Of a stretch of 64,000 nucleotides of DNA, positions 1 to 12,898 are shown in pieces. The translations under genes were made by a program, and so were the position numbers. The number at the start of each line of letters is the position of its first letter. Position 1 is the first letter of the stretch. Source of the stretch: Cryptomeria japonica (lineage: Eukaryota; Streptophyta; Pinopsida; Cupressales; Cupressaceae); assembly GCF_030272615.1 (NCBI RefSeq), contig NC_081409.1:878053594-878117593 (forward strand), written 5' to 3'. The notes beneath the pieces were generated by a model. The model did not search any database and was not told the DNA's origin. It saw only the letters and a list, made by a program, of their open reading frames with translations.

Positions 1-122
1 AGATCACTTTGGATTCTTCTTGTGAGAAAGACAGAGCCAAGGATTATCTCTTAGGGTTTATATTTCTCTTGTTGTAAATGATGCAAAAAACTAGGGTTTG
101 AATGATCAACTAGGCTAGGAGA
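1..122. other. flank of element A, no gene seen
   Basis: This stretch precedes the target duplication of element A and must have been continuous with 27433 onward before A inserted. It is AT-rich and contains phrases such as ctagggtttg that are common in the plant LTRs of this window. I see no coding frame. It probably belongs to the same degenerate gypsy-like LTR as 27433-28780. Confidence 0.4.
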
Positions 123-127
123 TAAAG
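123..127. repeat. target-site duplication of element A (TAAAG)
   Basis: TAAAG at 123-127 directly precedes the TGTTGG start of the A 5' LTR. The identical TAAAG at 27428-27432 directly follows the CCAACA end of the A 3' LTR. A matching 5-bp duplication 27 kb apart shows that everything between is A plus its later insertions. Confidence 0.9.
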
Positions 128-1880
128 TGTTGGCATTGAGTTGTCATTGATGTCAACCGGTATTGTAGGCTACCAGTAAGGTAGGTAAATATGAAAAAAA
201 TTGTATGAAGAAGATTGAAATGGCATAAGGAAGATTAACATGAAGGCTTGTCAACCGGTATGAAGGCATGGAAGACAAGCAAGTATTGAAACTGTCAGTG
301 ACATCACCAGTAAGAGGTGATATGAAGTTGTGTGTTTGCATGGCAAATTACAACCAATTTTTAGGTTAGTTGTTTGTTTGTGTTAATGTTAGTGATGAAG
401 AGAAACAAAGAGATCACAAACCACTGAAGGTGAAGTTGAGCTACCGGTGTAGTGTATGTTGTCGATAGCAACAGAAGAAGGTTTTACTGGTAAGGATTTT
501 TGTTGGTATGAGGATTTGTTGAATGTTCAAGTTTAAACTGACCCTGTGTCAATAAGTTGAGTGTATGCCCATGTGATGACACGTGGAGTTGAGGTGGCGA
601 GCATACAAAGGTCAGTTTATCTTCCATCAACATGGTTGTTGAAGTAGTTAGCCGATATTAAATGAAACAACCAAAAATCTTGGGTTGATGACAGATCAAT
701 GTGGCTCAAGGAAGAATTATTGATATACAAAGATCAGGGAGTTGTTGGCACCTGGATTGATCCAATGAAATCAAATTGCAAGAGAACCTCGAGAAGGAAC
801 AACTGGATCATAAACAAGTTAACAAATTTCAAGGCCAGAAATCATGGTTGGGTTTGCTATTTTTAGCAAACATACTTTAGACAGATGAAAAATGCATGAT
901 GGCTTATTCCTCTAATGCAGGTGTGTGATCCAAGGCAGATCAGATCAGATTGGATGCATATTTGGTCGGGAGTTGGAAACCCTAGCCACCCTCTATTTGA
1001 ACTGGTTTTTGGCAAGAAATCTTTAGTTTAAATATGGCAACCTAAGATAGATAGTGTTGTTGTTGAAGGGTGAAGAAAAGAGTGAAATTACTATCTAAAA
1101 GCCAAAGAGAAAAACACTTGAAGTGTTTTGTGAGTGAGGATTGCACTGGTAAGGAGAGAAGGGTAAACCGATGTAAGGAACAAACTAGCATAGTGAGGAT
1201 AGCATGCAGAGGTGACAAACTAAAAGAAGCAGTACTTGATAGAGAGCGACCAAGTGTGATTTGAATTTAGTAGAACAAAGGGAGAAAAGATTAAGGAGAG
1301 TTAGAACCAACAAGAAGGCTAAGTTGTAGTGTGTGTTGAGTTGATACAAATTGGTAAGATAGAAACCGATAGTGCAAAGCTTTGAAAGGTTGCAAAACTT
1401 CATTTGTAGCAAGGATCTCATTTGTATATCTGAGTTTTTCATATTGTTTACATTGAGTAGGTGCTTAGTGCGGGGGTTGTAGCTCCTTTAGGTTGTAGCC
1501 TATAAATTGTGTAAGGGTTGGTGCTCCTTTGAGTTGATGCTCATAATTAGGGGTTGGTGCTCCTTGGGTTGATGTCCTAAAATTTGTAATCAAATCTTTT
1601 CACTATGAGGCTGGATTGGAGCATAAGATCTCTAGTAGCTATTCTCATCGAGGTTTTTCCCACATTGGGTTTTCCTCATACATAAGGTGTTGTGTGTTGC
1701 ATCTTCATGTGTGTATTGTATTAATCCTTCAGATATTTCTCCTACACACCTTGTTTGCACTGCTTTGGTAACCAGTTTGCATTTTTTTTATTTCATATTG
1801 AATTGATATAGCTCTGATTAAGTTAAAATTGTTTAAATCACCGATTCACCCCCCCTCTCAGTGATCCATTATGTCCAACA
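128..1880 (+). repeat. 5' LTR of element A
   Basis: 1753 bp bounded by the inverted pair TGTTGG and CCAACA. It aligns with 14772-15713 + 22416-23079 + 27289-27427. It opens with the phrase ttgtcattgatgtcaac, which also starts the LTRs of B and F, so these copia families are related. No gene lies inside; short open frames in it are LTR sequence. Confidence 0.92.
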
Positions 1881-1882
1881 AT

Positions 1883-1895
1883 TTATATCAGAGCC
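1883..1895 (+). other. primer binding site of A (initiator-Met tRNA, degenerate)
   Basis: Two bases after the LTR end the sequence reads ttatatcagagcc. The copia primer site complementary to plant initiator-Met tRNA is tggtatcagagcc, so two positions have changed. Element B has the intact version at the same offset. Confidence 0.85.
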
Positions 1896-1954
1896 TAGGT
1901 ACCCTATTTTGTCAAGCATTCTCTAGCTTGGGTAGATCTTGTCAAGTGTTCACA

Positions 1955-4108
1955 ATGGAAAGAAATGAATCAGCCTCCTGCAAAGCCCCTATGTTTGATG
2001 GTGTCAACTATGCCTTCTGAAGTAGAAGAATGGAAACCTATTTGTCCTCTCTAGGTTGTGATGTATGGATGTTGGTTGTGAATGGGTATATTGTCCCTAA
2101 TAATCCTCCTACTGATCTAGATGCTAAGAAGGAATATGAGAATAATTTTAAGGCAAAGAATGATATTCTTAGTGGGCTATTGGTAATGAGTTTGTTAAGG
2201 TCATGCACTTCTCATCTACCAAAGAAACTTGGGATAAGTTGCATAAAATATTTGAAGGCGATGCTAAAGTAAAAGAAACCAAGTTACAAACATTGAGAGC
2301 ACAACTTGAGGGTTTGAAGATGATAGACAAAGATAATATTGTTGATATCTTCAAAGGATTGATGAAACAACAAACACCATAGGAGGGCTTGGAGAAGAAA
2401 TAAAATATGAGGTTGTAGTGAAGAAAGTACTTAGATCCCTTACACCTACATATGATACAAAGGTTTCTGCAATAGAAGAAGCAAAAGATCTGAAAGTCTT
2501 TACAATGGATGAGTTGTATGGTTCCCTAACTACTTATGAAATGAGGACTGCTGGTACTAAGGCTACGAAGAAATAAGTTGCATTCAAAACATCAAGAAAA
2601 TGAAAAGGAAAGTCTTCTCATGATGGAATCGGTGAAGACTCTGATGATAACATGCCAAACTTTGTCAGAAGACTCAAGACGGGTTCAGGAAAATAAAAAG
2701 GCAAGTTGCCCCTGAAATGTTTCAATTGTGGAAATATTGGACATTTTTCTGCCAAATGTCCCTATGGTGATAAAGAGGAAGATGATCAATCAAGTGATAG
2801 CAGATCATATGATAAAGACAAGAAGAGGAATGTCTACCGGCATGGTAGAAGAGGCAACTAGAAGCAGAATAGTCTTTGCACACATGAAAATGATATCACT
2901 GATGAGGAGAGTGTCTTAGATGACTGTTGCAATCAAGATGAAGTCAGTGCAACCCTTTTCATGGTTCCAATACTTGAAGAAGAAGAAGAAGAGGAAGAGA
3001 AAGAAGGAGAAGTAGATCTTGAAGCTGATCTCATTAGTGCCTTGGAAGAGCTGAAGAAAACAAGAAGAGATCTAAAGAGGGTGAAAAAGGTTGTAGTAGA
3101 AGAACAAGAGATGTTGGAAAAATATCTTGAAGAGTCCAAGAAAACTATTGCATATTTAAAAATTCAATTGGAAGAAGCCAAGAGGATCTGTGAAGTTACT
3201 AGCACCAATTTGAGTAAAAGGGAGGAGCACCAGAACCTAGAAGAAGAAATTGTCAAACTCCGGAAGGAATTAGAGAAAATCAAGGAAGAAATGAAAGTGA
3301 GAAGCAAATATGAAGGCAGCACTGAAAATTTAGACAAGATGTTGAGCAAACAAAAGTAATCTAAGGATATCGGTGGCTTAAGATTTGAAGAGGGTCAAAG
3401 TTCAAATAGCAAAGACACATCTAGTAAGGAGATATTGTTTACTTCTTTAAATGAAGGTAAAGAGAAAGAGACATTCATGGTAAGCAAAGATACTAGTAAG
3501 AGGACATATTTAGATGTTGTTAAGAGTCATCACAGAAACTGATATACACAATCAATGAACTAGAGACCATACTCAATGCACCGACATGCAAATCCAAGGA
3601 GCAATGCAAAAGTTGATCATGAAGGATTCACCAGAGTTAGTAGTGCAAAAGGAAGACATCGGTGAGGAAGTCATTTGCAAGACCAAGACAATCTAACTAG
3701 TATGTTCCAAACTTTCATGGTTATTGTCACCAATGTAATAAGTTCAGGTATAGAATGGCAAATTGTAGGAAAATGAATGTAAACCCCAGTTTTGAGAGTA
3801 GAAACTCATTTGTTGCATTACAAGGTACAAATGTCACTTACTATAATTGCAATGAGTATGGTCATAAGAGTTATGAGTGTAAGATAAGTGTGCATATTTC
3901 TTACAAGAATGCTCTGGATACATCTTCTAATGCTAATGTAAAATGTTACAAGTGTCAAAATTTTGGTCACATAGCAAGGCATTGTAAGCTGAGAACTGGT
4001 GAGCAAAAGAAAACAATACTAGATCAAAAGATAGAGACTAAACTAGAACACAAGATGACATAAGAGGACAAGAAAGAAGAGAAGAAGGTTTGGATACATA
4101 AGGAGAAG
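1955..4108 (+). pseudogene. element A gag: UBN2-like Gag with extra coiled coil and zinc knuckles
   Basis: Gag forms the virus-like particle and binds RNA. Translation can start at ATG 1955 (MERNESASCKAPMFDGVNYAF, then a TGA at 2018). A copia UBN2-type region follows to about 2560 and ends in a DELYGSLTTYEMR phrase. The frame then shifts, and a good CX2CX4HX4C knuckle (CFNCGNIGHFSAKC, 2718-2759) follows. From 2961 to 3359 there is a run of glutamates and then an E/K/L heptad-rich coiled coil of about 120 residues. Three more knuckle-like motifs lie at about 3728-3995: one has His replaced by Tyr, and CYKCQNFGHIARHC is intact. A coiled coil between knuckles is unusual for a copia Gag. Several stops and at least one frameshift mean it is dead. 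Confidence 0.8.
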
Positions 4109-4117
4109 ACTAAGACA

Positions 4118-6965
4118 ATGTCAAGATTGATTGTGCAAACTATTCTACATGCTGAAAGGAAGAATTTATGGGTAGTTGATAGTGGCTGCTCAAATCACAT
4201 GACTGGAGACAAGAAAAAGTTTATCAAGCTTGATGATTGGAATGATGGTTATGTCCATTTTAGTGACAAATCCTCAATCAAGATTAAAGGATGTGGTACA
4301 TTGAATATTGATGGAAATGTTAAGGCTCATGATGTTTACTATGTGGAAGGACTGAAGCATAATCAATTGAGTGTAAGTCAGATGTGTGACAAAGGGTACA
4401 AGTTCACATTTGACTCTACCAATTGTTAGATAAGAAAGTACAATACTGGTTAGGTTGTGGCTGAAGGAAAGATAATAGATGGTAATGTCTACAATCTGAA
4501 TGAATGTTATGAGTCCTAATTCATGATGGGATAGGTTGATAAAAGCTGGTTGTGGCATCAGAGAGTAGGTCATGTGAACTTTGACAATCTGGTGAAGATA
4601 AAAAAGAACTGGTATGTAAGAAACATTCCACAAATAACAAAACCAGCAAGTACTTTTTGTGATGAATGTATCACAGGCAAGCAAATCAAAGTAAGTTGCA
4701 AAAAAAAGGAGTACAATACCTCAAGACCTCTAGAATTAGTGCATACAAATTTTTGTGGGCCATCAAGGACAAGGGCTCTGACCGGTGAAAGATACTTGAT
4801 GTTGTTCATTGATGACTACTCAAGGATGACTTGGGTGACATTTTTGCATGAAAAATCACATGCATTTGAAAGATTCAATATTTTTAGAAGGATGGTTGAA
4901 AATGACAGTGGACACCAGTTAAAGTGTTTAAGATCAGACCGGGGTGGAGAGTATTCTTCAAATGAGTTTATTGACTATTGTGAGAAACATGTAATTTGGA
5001 GACAATATTCAACAACAAGAACACCACAACAGAATGGTGTGGCAGAAAGGAAGATTAGGACAATAAAGGAAATGGTTAGAACAATGATAAATGAGGCTAT
5101 CATATCAGATACATACTAGAAGTAAGAAATTCATACTATTGTCTACACATTAAACTAGGTACAACTATGAGTGAACAACACAATGACTCCCTATGAGTTA
5201 TGGTATAACCGAAAACCATAACTCAAGCATTTTAGAGTGTTTGGAAGTAAGTGCTTCATCAAGAGAGATGTAGATGGATTAGAAAGTTTTGATTCTAGAA
5301 GTGATGAAGGAATCTTCCTGAGTTACTCAACCAAGAGAAAAGATTACAAATGATACAACAAGAATTTGAGAAAAATGGTTGATAGTATAAATGTGAGAAT
5401 AGATGAAGACCTACATAAGAAAGAATCTGCACCGACACCCTATATTGATGTTTCAGATGATGAGCATGAAGATAAATTTGAAAATGGACCAGTAGAGGAA
5501 GAACCAAGAAAGAACTCCAACTGATATGTGTAGAAGAACCATCTAGAAGAACAGATCATAGGAGATAAAAATGAAGGTGTGCAAACCAGAAGAAGACTAG
5601 CCCAGAATGATGAGCAGGTAAATTTTTGCTTGATGACAAAACTTGAGCCTAAAACTTTTTATAGAGATAGAAAAAGTGATAAATTGGTAGATGCCATGGA
5701 TGAATAGTTGACACAAATTGAGAAGAATCAAACATGGGAACTTGTCCCTAGACCAGCAGACAAGAATGTCATAGGTACCAAGTGGGTCTATCAGAATAAG
5801 ATGAATGAAGAAGGCAAAATAATCTGGCATAAATCAAGGTTAGTTTGCAAATGGTATGCTCAAGTAGAAGGTATTGACTTCAAACAAAACTTTGCACCAG
5901 TTCTTAGGTTAGAGGCAATAAGAATTTTCTTAGCTTTCTCTGCCTACAAAGGTTACAAGGTCTACCAAATGGACATCAAATCTTGTTTTTTGAATGGTAA
6001 CCTTGAAGAACAGGTATATATGGAACAACTAGAGGGTTATCTTTTACATGATGATGAGAGTTTTGTATGCTTGTTGAAGAAAGCCTTGTATGGTTTGAAC
6101 AAGGCTCCCAGAGCATGGTATTCCTAGTTGGATAAATACTTGAAGGACCAAGGATTCCGCAAATGGAATGTAGACAATAACTTGTATGTCAAGGTAAATG
6201 GAGATCACATGATTATAGTGGTTGTATATGTGGATGATATTATCTCTGGTGGAGACAAGGACATCATGTGAAAATAATTTGCAGATCAGATGAAGACAGA
6301 ATTTGAAATGTCCATACTGAGTGAGTTGTCCTATTTTCTTGGTTTGCAGATCTCACAGCAGGAGAAAGGAATTTTCATCTCCCAAACCAAGTATGCAAAA
6401 GACATGCTAAAGAAATTTCAAATGGAGGACAACAAACCAATAAGTACTCCCATGGTTACTGGTTGTAAGTTGAGCAAACTAGATGAGTCACCAGAAGTTG
6501 AGAAAAAACTGTATATGTCTATGATTGGTAGTCTATTATATCTAATAGCATCTAGACTAGATATTGTACAAGTTGTCTACATGGTAGCAAGATTCCAAGC
6601 TGCTCCTAAGAAGTCTCACTTAAATGCAATCAGGAGAATCTTCAGGTATCTACAAGGAACTATCAGTTATGGCTTGTGGTATTCAAAGAAAAGAGACTTC
6701 TCTATCTAGGCTTATACTGATGTACATTGGGCAAGAAGTATCAATGACAAAAAAATCACAAGTGGAGGTGCTTTCTGCTTAGGAGATTGGTTAGTATCAT
6801 GGCATAACAAAAAACAAGACAATTTTATTATCTACTCTTGAGGCTAAATATATAGTTGCTCCTACATGTTGCTCACAAGTGCTATGGACAAAGAAGGCAT
6901 TGAAGGACATACATGTGGAGATACTAGATCCTATTTTGATCTAGTGTGAGAACTCAAGTGCAATA
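4118..6965 (+). pseudogene. element A pol, 5' part: protease, integrase, reverse transcriptase, part of RNase H
   Basis: All recognisable blocks lie in one frame, broken only by stops. Protease: WVVDSGCSNHMTGD with the DSG active site kept (about 4170-4205). Integrase: the pre-integrase HxxxH...CDEC zinc region from 4550, then HTNFCGP, LRSDRGGEY with its catalytic Asp, and PQQNGVAERK with Glu. Reverse transcriptase: NVIGTKWVYQNK at about 5767, QMDIKSCFLNG, and YVDD at 6227-6238. RNase H begins near 6710. The first premature stop in integrase is TAG at 5117 and several follow. The copy stops at 6965, where element C inserted, and resumes at 14337. Confidence 0.9.
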
Positions 6966-8387
6966 TGATGGTATGAAGAAAGAATAAGTATCCAGCCGAT
7001 TACTAAGAGGGGGAGGGGTGAATCAGTAAATAGAAAAACTAATACAAACTTTCCTAGCTTCTCAAAATCAATCTCTCAAAGTAAACTTATCAATGAAATA
7101 CCACTATCAAGATAAAAAATCATAAGATAAACCAGTTGACTATTACAACAAATCAACAGTAAACAATATCAAACTCATAAACATCCAAATGCTTTATCAT
7201 ATGTCAATTGGCTTCATTTCTCAATGATTCTAGTTATCATGACTTATCAAAATAGTTAAGTAGTTAATCAAATCAACAATACGATCATAACCACAAAAAC
7301 ATTCACCACTTGACACAAATATTTTTGACGTAGAAACCCAAATGGGAAAAACCATGGTGAGATGAGACTCACAAGATAACTATTTGAACTCTTCTAAATT
7401 TTTCCCTATTAAGAGCCAAGCTTGTTAAAGCTTTACAAAAGTCCTATTAAGAACTGATCCTGTTAGGAACCACTCAGTTAAGGGATTGACTACAAATGCC
7501 TTGTTAGAAGCAATACCTTGTTAGGAGTAACCTCGGTAGAGGATTTGAAAATCCAAGCTAATGGGTCACCTTGTTAGAGGATTTGAAAAGTCACCAAGCT
7601 TGTTAGAGCCTACCCAGTTAGGGGATTTCAATTTTGTTGTAATTGTTAGAAAAAAATAGGAGTTTTCTTGATCTATCTAAATAGCACTACACTTTCTTGA
7701 TCAAATCCTTTTTCATGCTCCTATTTGCCTTTACTCAAACTGCAGATACATCATGCGGTTCAGCAATCGCACACTCAACTGATCTTTGCCAAATCACTAA
7801 ACTAAATAACTTCCTCGACCTTTTAAACAAATCAATTAGGTCAGTAACACAACATAAATCTAATTCACATAGAGATTAAAAACAAGTCGGTTCAAGTATG
7901 ACTGTTGGATTACATAGAAATGTCTGCATATTAATCAAGAAAGCCTCGACAACTCCTTGATCACCTCTTCATCGATCTTAGTAACTCATCATTTTTGCAT
8001 TATATGCAATACACATTGCTCATTCCCTAGACAAAGAAACTATTACAACAACGAAGCAAAAACACACTTGAAATTATCTTCATACAATAATCATACATGT
8101 CATCATCATTACCACTCATCATCAGATCATAAATCAACATAACCAATTCACCAAACTTAATCAGTTAGGGTTTAACAAAAACAATAGGTAGGGTTTACCA
8201 ATTACGCCAATGGATAGGGTTTTATCAGTTACCGGTTCAACTCCCAAACTAACATACTAGTTTACAACTTCCTTCACTTAGCTCTTCATAGTGGTTATAG
8301 AAAAATATCAACAATACCATTACCAGTTGATTGACATCAATGACAACATAACATATCATTAATGCAATCTTCATGAAAATTCCAACA
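6966..8387 (-). repeat. 3' LTR of element C
   Basis: 1422 bp that aligns throughout with 12899-14332. It carries repeated phrases of the type ttgttaggagtaacc / ttgttagaggatttg (about 7390-7630), a short imperfect tandem repeat family inside the LTR. The LTR of element G (31872-33262) is a diverged relative. Confidence 0.92.
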
Positions 8388-8402
8388 ATCTCCCCCTTTA
8401 GC
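8388..8402 (-). other. polypurine tract of C
   Basis: On the + strand atctcccccttta follows the LTR edge. On the coding strand this is taaagggggagat next to TGTTGG, the same tract type as in A and B. 8403-8721 is the 3' untranslated region and holds no gene. Confidence 0.85.
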
Positions 8403-8721
8403 ATTGATGGTAATACAAATATCAATACCATTGATTGCTGCTTTGATTTTGAATAGGAATCCAGGTTTACATTATCGAGTATTCACCATGCTCTCCATGT
8501 CTTCATCTTGTCACTAGTTCTCCTCCTCATAATCACATAATTCTTCTCCCCCTTTGATAGCAATGCCAAATTGAAAGTAAAACATGTAATGTCAAATTTC
8601 AGTGTGCAACAATAACAATCTGCAACTTGATGCTCCCCTTGTGGAATAACTTCCACTTCTACACCAATCCTTCTATAAAATTCTGCAAGTGGCTTAGGGA
8701 TTGATGTAATCTACATCATTC

Positions 8722-10599
8722 TCAACTAAACTCATGAAGGGGTACAAACCCTAGCTAAGTTCTAAGATACTCAAATGTAGCCTTAGGTAGAGGTTTAGTA
8801 AAAATATCTGCAAGATGCTCCTTGGTAGAAACATGCTCTAAGATAACATCTTTTCTCTGCATTTTTTCCCTCAAGAAATGATACTTCAATTCAATATGCT
8901 TGGTTCGTGTGTGCAAAACAAGATTCTTGGAAATATTTATGGCACTTGTATTATCACATAAAAATTTTATCGGTTCTTAAATATTCATCTTAAAACCTTC
9001 CAAAATGTGCCTCATCCAAATATCTTGTGTACAATTCATGTAAGCTGCAGCATACTCAGCTTTAGTAGTAGATTGTGAAGTACAACTATGCTTCTTACTA
9101 CTCCATGAAACAAGTCTTCCTCCAAGAAGGAATGCTCCACCATTTGTGCTTTTCCAGTCATCAACATTTCCTACCCAATTTTCATCTGTGTACACCTTCA
9201 AATCAAAGTTTCCTCCATATGGATACTGTAATCCATAGTCAACAATACCTTTCAAGTATCTAAAAATCCTCTTGGTTGCTATCATATGTGTTTCCTTAGG
9301 ATTCTTCTGGAATCTAGAAACTATGCCAACTACATGAGCTATATCTGATCTAATGTGAACATCATAGTGTAATTTTCCAATCATTGACCTGTATTCCTTC
9401 TCATCAACAGATTTAGATTTATCTTCCTTAGACAACTTACAAACTGTAACCATTGGTGTCCCAACTGGTTTACAGTCACTCATGCCAAATGTCTTCAAAA
9501 CCTCTTTCACATACTTAGACTATGTAATGAAAATACCACTCTTCATTTGTTGTATCTGCAAGCCTATGAAATTTTTTATTTCCCCTACTAAAGATATTTC
9601 AAACTCATTTTTCATTTCATCTGCAAAACTATTGCTAATGACATCATTACCTCCAAATATGATATCATCTACAAATACTTCTCTGACCGGTATTTTATCT
9701 CCTTCAAATTTGAGATATATGTTACTATCATCACTAGTTCTCGGAAAGCCTATCTTCATTAGATGTGTATGAAGCCTTTCATACCATGCTCTGGGTGCCT
9801 TCTTTAATCCATATAAAGTCTTATGCAATCTGTATACCATGTCTTTCTCATTAGTCAAAGCATAACCATCTGGCTTCTCAACATATACTTCTTTTTCCAT
9901 TATCCCATTCAAAAATGCAGACTTAACATCCATATGGTATACCTTGAATTTCTTATGAGCTACAAATGCAAGTAAAGTTCTGACACCTTCCAGTCTTGCC
10001 ATTGGTGCAAAATTTTCACCATAATCGTCTCCTTCTTCTTGTGCATAACCTTTGCAAACCATCCTAGCTTTGTTGCGAACTACAACACCATCTTCATTCA
10101 ACTTGTTCCTAAATACCCATTTAGTACCTATTACATTTTTATTTACCAGTCGGAGTACTAGGGTCCATGTGTTTTTCTTCTCAATTTGATCTAATTCCTC
10201 CTCCATAGCTTTAACCCAATGATCATCACCAAATGCTTCCTTAGTAGTTCTTGGTTCAATAGTGGAGATCATGTAAGAGTTTTCTCTGATTCTTCTTCTG
10301 GTTAGTACTCCAACATCCTTATCTCCAATAATTTGTTTAGGATTGTGATTCAATCTCACATATCTTGGAATAACATGATTATTATTTTTAGGTTCAGCTT
10401 CAAAATTATCATCATCTAAATTTATCTATTCTGGTTGAACGAGTGCATCAGAATTTGCTTTGCTGGTTTTAGATTTCACAGTTTCTAGTTCCAAAAACAA
10501 ACTGCAACGATCTTCATCCTTCTTCTCCAAAGTGGTTTCCTCTGAGACTTCAGGATATTCATCCACTCGAACATCAACACTCTCAATAATTCTCTATGT
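8722..10599 (-). pseudogene. element C pol, 3' half: reverse transcriptase and RNase H
   Basis: Copies the element RNA into DNA. After two stops at 10600 and 10594 and another at 10426, a long open part (10359-9520) contains [41 protein letters not shown] and the catalytic FVDD (9664-9675). A TAG at 9520 (FIT*SKYV, where FITQSKYV is expected) separates it from RNase H (9510-8977: YRSMIGKLHY, TDENWVGNVDD, TKAEYAA). A TAA at 8977 and a TAG at 8755 precede the final stop at 8722. Everything stays in one frame, so loss came from point changes rather than indels. Confidence 0.92.
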
Positions 10600-12828
10600 C
10601 TAGTTGTTAAAACACTTGTAGGCCTTACTCTTGGTGGGATAGCCAAGAAATATATGTTCATCACTTTTAACCTCAAATTTGCTAATATAATTACCTCTCT
10701 TAATAAAAAAATTGCTTCCAAATATCTTGAAATAACTAACATTAGGTGATCTTCCATACCAATATTCATAAGGAGTCTTGTCCTTACCTCTTTTTAGTAG
10801 AACCCGGTTCATAGTGTAGATAGTTGTGCTGATAGCTTCTCTCCAAAAGGTTTTTGCTACACCTCCTTGTATCAACATTGTCCTAGCAGCTTCAACAACT
10901 GACCAATTATTCCTCTCTATAATACCATTCTGTTGTGGTGTCCTTGTTGAAAAAAGTTGTTGTTTTATACCATTCTCTTCACAATACCTAGTGAATTCCT
11001 CAGAAGTAAATTCACTACCTTGATATATCCTTAGACATTTTATCTTCTTACCATTCTCCTTCTCAACTAAGGCCCGGAATGCCTTGAACTTACCAAAAAT
11101 TTTAGTCTTATCCTTCAAGAATGTGACCCACATCATCCTTGAGAAATTATCAGTGAAGATCATAAAATTTCGGTCACCTTGAATGCTTTTTGTTCTTATT
11201 GGTCCACAAATATTTGTATGAACCAAATCTAACAAATGCTCTACTGAAAATGATTTTCTCTTGAAAGTTGAGGATGTCATTTTTCCCAATTGACATTCTT
11301 TGCAAAGAGCATTAATTGGTTTGTCCAACTGAGGAAAACCTCTTACTTTCTTGGACTTACTCACTTTAACAATGTTATCAAAGTTTATATGATAAAATCT
11401 CCTATTCCAAAGCCAACTATCATCTATTTTTGCAATTAAACAGTTGCTGACTTTAGGATTAAGGTGAAACGGGTTATCTTTAGTTTGCTTCCCAGTTGCA
11501 ATTAGTTCACCTTTGTTGTCAAAGATTTTGCACATACCATTTTTAATCTCTAGTGGGTAACCTTTGTCATTGAGTTGTGCCACACTCAAAAGATTGTTCT
11601 TTAGACCTTCAACCCAGTAGACATCATCTACAGTTCTATTCCCATTAAGAGAAATAATTCCCTTACCTTTAACCATGCAGGATGAGTCATTACCAAATCT
11701 TACAACTCCGCCATCAAATTCCTTCAAAGAAAGAAATTTTCTCTGATCACTGGTCATATGATGTGAACAACCACTATCAATGATCCAATCATTAGAGTTA
11801 TCCATCTTGGATACTAATGCCTTCTGGTCTAATATCTCTTCTTTAATAGCTACAAATACAATATCTTCATTAGCATCACAATCAGATTCTTCATCAATGA
11901 TACCACCATCAACAAAAATAAGAGAATCTCTCTTTCCTTTACCCTTATACTTCTTGAATTTCTCTTGCTTGTGTTCATTTTCACCATTAGGATAGTTAGC
12001 AGCTATGTGTCCAATCTTGTTGCATGCAAAACATTTTAAAGGTAATTTGCCACTATATTTACCAGTGCCTCTGGGCAACCACTTTGCCAACAATGCTTCA
12101 AGCTCAACTAAGCTGTCTTCATCATCAACATCTCTGCTAGATCTGGATTCATAACCATGACTAGTATCTCTACTTTTTCTCACAGATGGGTTAGAAATAG
12201 AATCTCTAAATACAAACTCAGATTTTTGTACACTACCATCATAACTGTTCAATTCAAAAGAAGTAAGTTTGTCAATGATGGAGTCAAGAGTTACCTTAGT
12301 TTTTTCAATGGACTTTAGCTCCTGAATGGCTGCAACTCGAATAGCATAGACCGGTAGAAGGGTTCTTAGTACCTTACTGATCATTGTGGCATCTTTCACT
12401 TTCCCTCCTATACTCTTAATTTTACTAACTAGGTCTTTTATCCTTTGACCATACTGGTAGATATTCTCACCTTCAGCCATCCGCATGTCATCAAACTTTC
12501 CTCTTAGACTCTCCTCTTTAGCAATCTTAACATGTTCATCACCGCTATAAATCTCTTCAAGTTTTTGTCATACCTCATGTGCAGTCTCTAGACTATAAAC
12601 ATCTACATATTTAGCATCAAACAGGGAGTTGATAATGGCCTCTAATGCTTGATGATTTTCTTGTTGCTCTTTTTTCTGATCATCAGTCAAAATCCCAGTA
12701 GGTGCAACATATTTAGTATTGACACATTCCCAATACTGACTTCCCAAACTCTTGATGTAAAATTTCATTCTGTCGGTCCATATTCTATAGTTCTCTCTAT
12801 TAAACTTCAGACCTTCCTTCTTCATCAT
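10600..12828 (-). pseudogene. element C gag, protease and integrase
   Basis: The first ATG of the Gag frame is at 12828 (MMKKEGLKFNRENYRIW, a DUF4219/UBN2-type copia Gag). A TGA at 12568 interrupts it. The following 628-codon open part holds the rest of UBN2, a knuckle whose last Cys is Tyr (CFACNKIGHIAANY, about 11990-12035), an intact protease motif WIIDSGCSHHMTSD (about 11775), the GAG-pre-integrase HINFD...CKECQLGK block, and integrase. The second catalytic Asp of integrase (LRSDxGGEF in the family) is Tyr here (LRIYQGSEF, about 11015-11040), so the integrase should be inactive even apart from the stops. PQQNGIIER keeps the Glu. Confidence 0.9.
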
Positions 12829-12884
12829 GATCTGCAAGATCTTTACCTCAAGTTGTTAGGCTTAGATCTTAGAGGACCTAAGAT

Positions 12885-12896
12885 GCTCTGATACCA
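12885..12896 (-). other. primer binding site of C (initiator-Met tRNA)
   Basis: The + strand reads gctctgatacca, the exact complement of tggtatcagagc, two bases inside the LTR edge at 12899. This sets the orientation of C. Confidence 0.95.
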
Positions 12897-12898
12897 AT

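Noticed and set aside
4274-4684. 136-codon minus-strand frame
   Set aside because: Antisense shadow of the protease and integrase region of element A.
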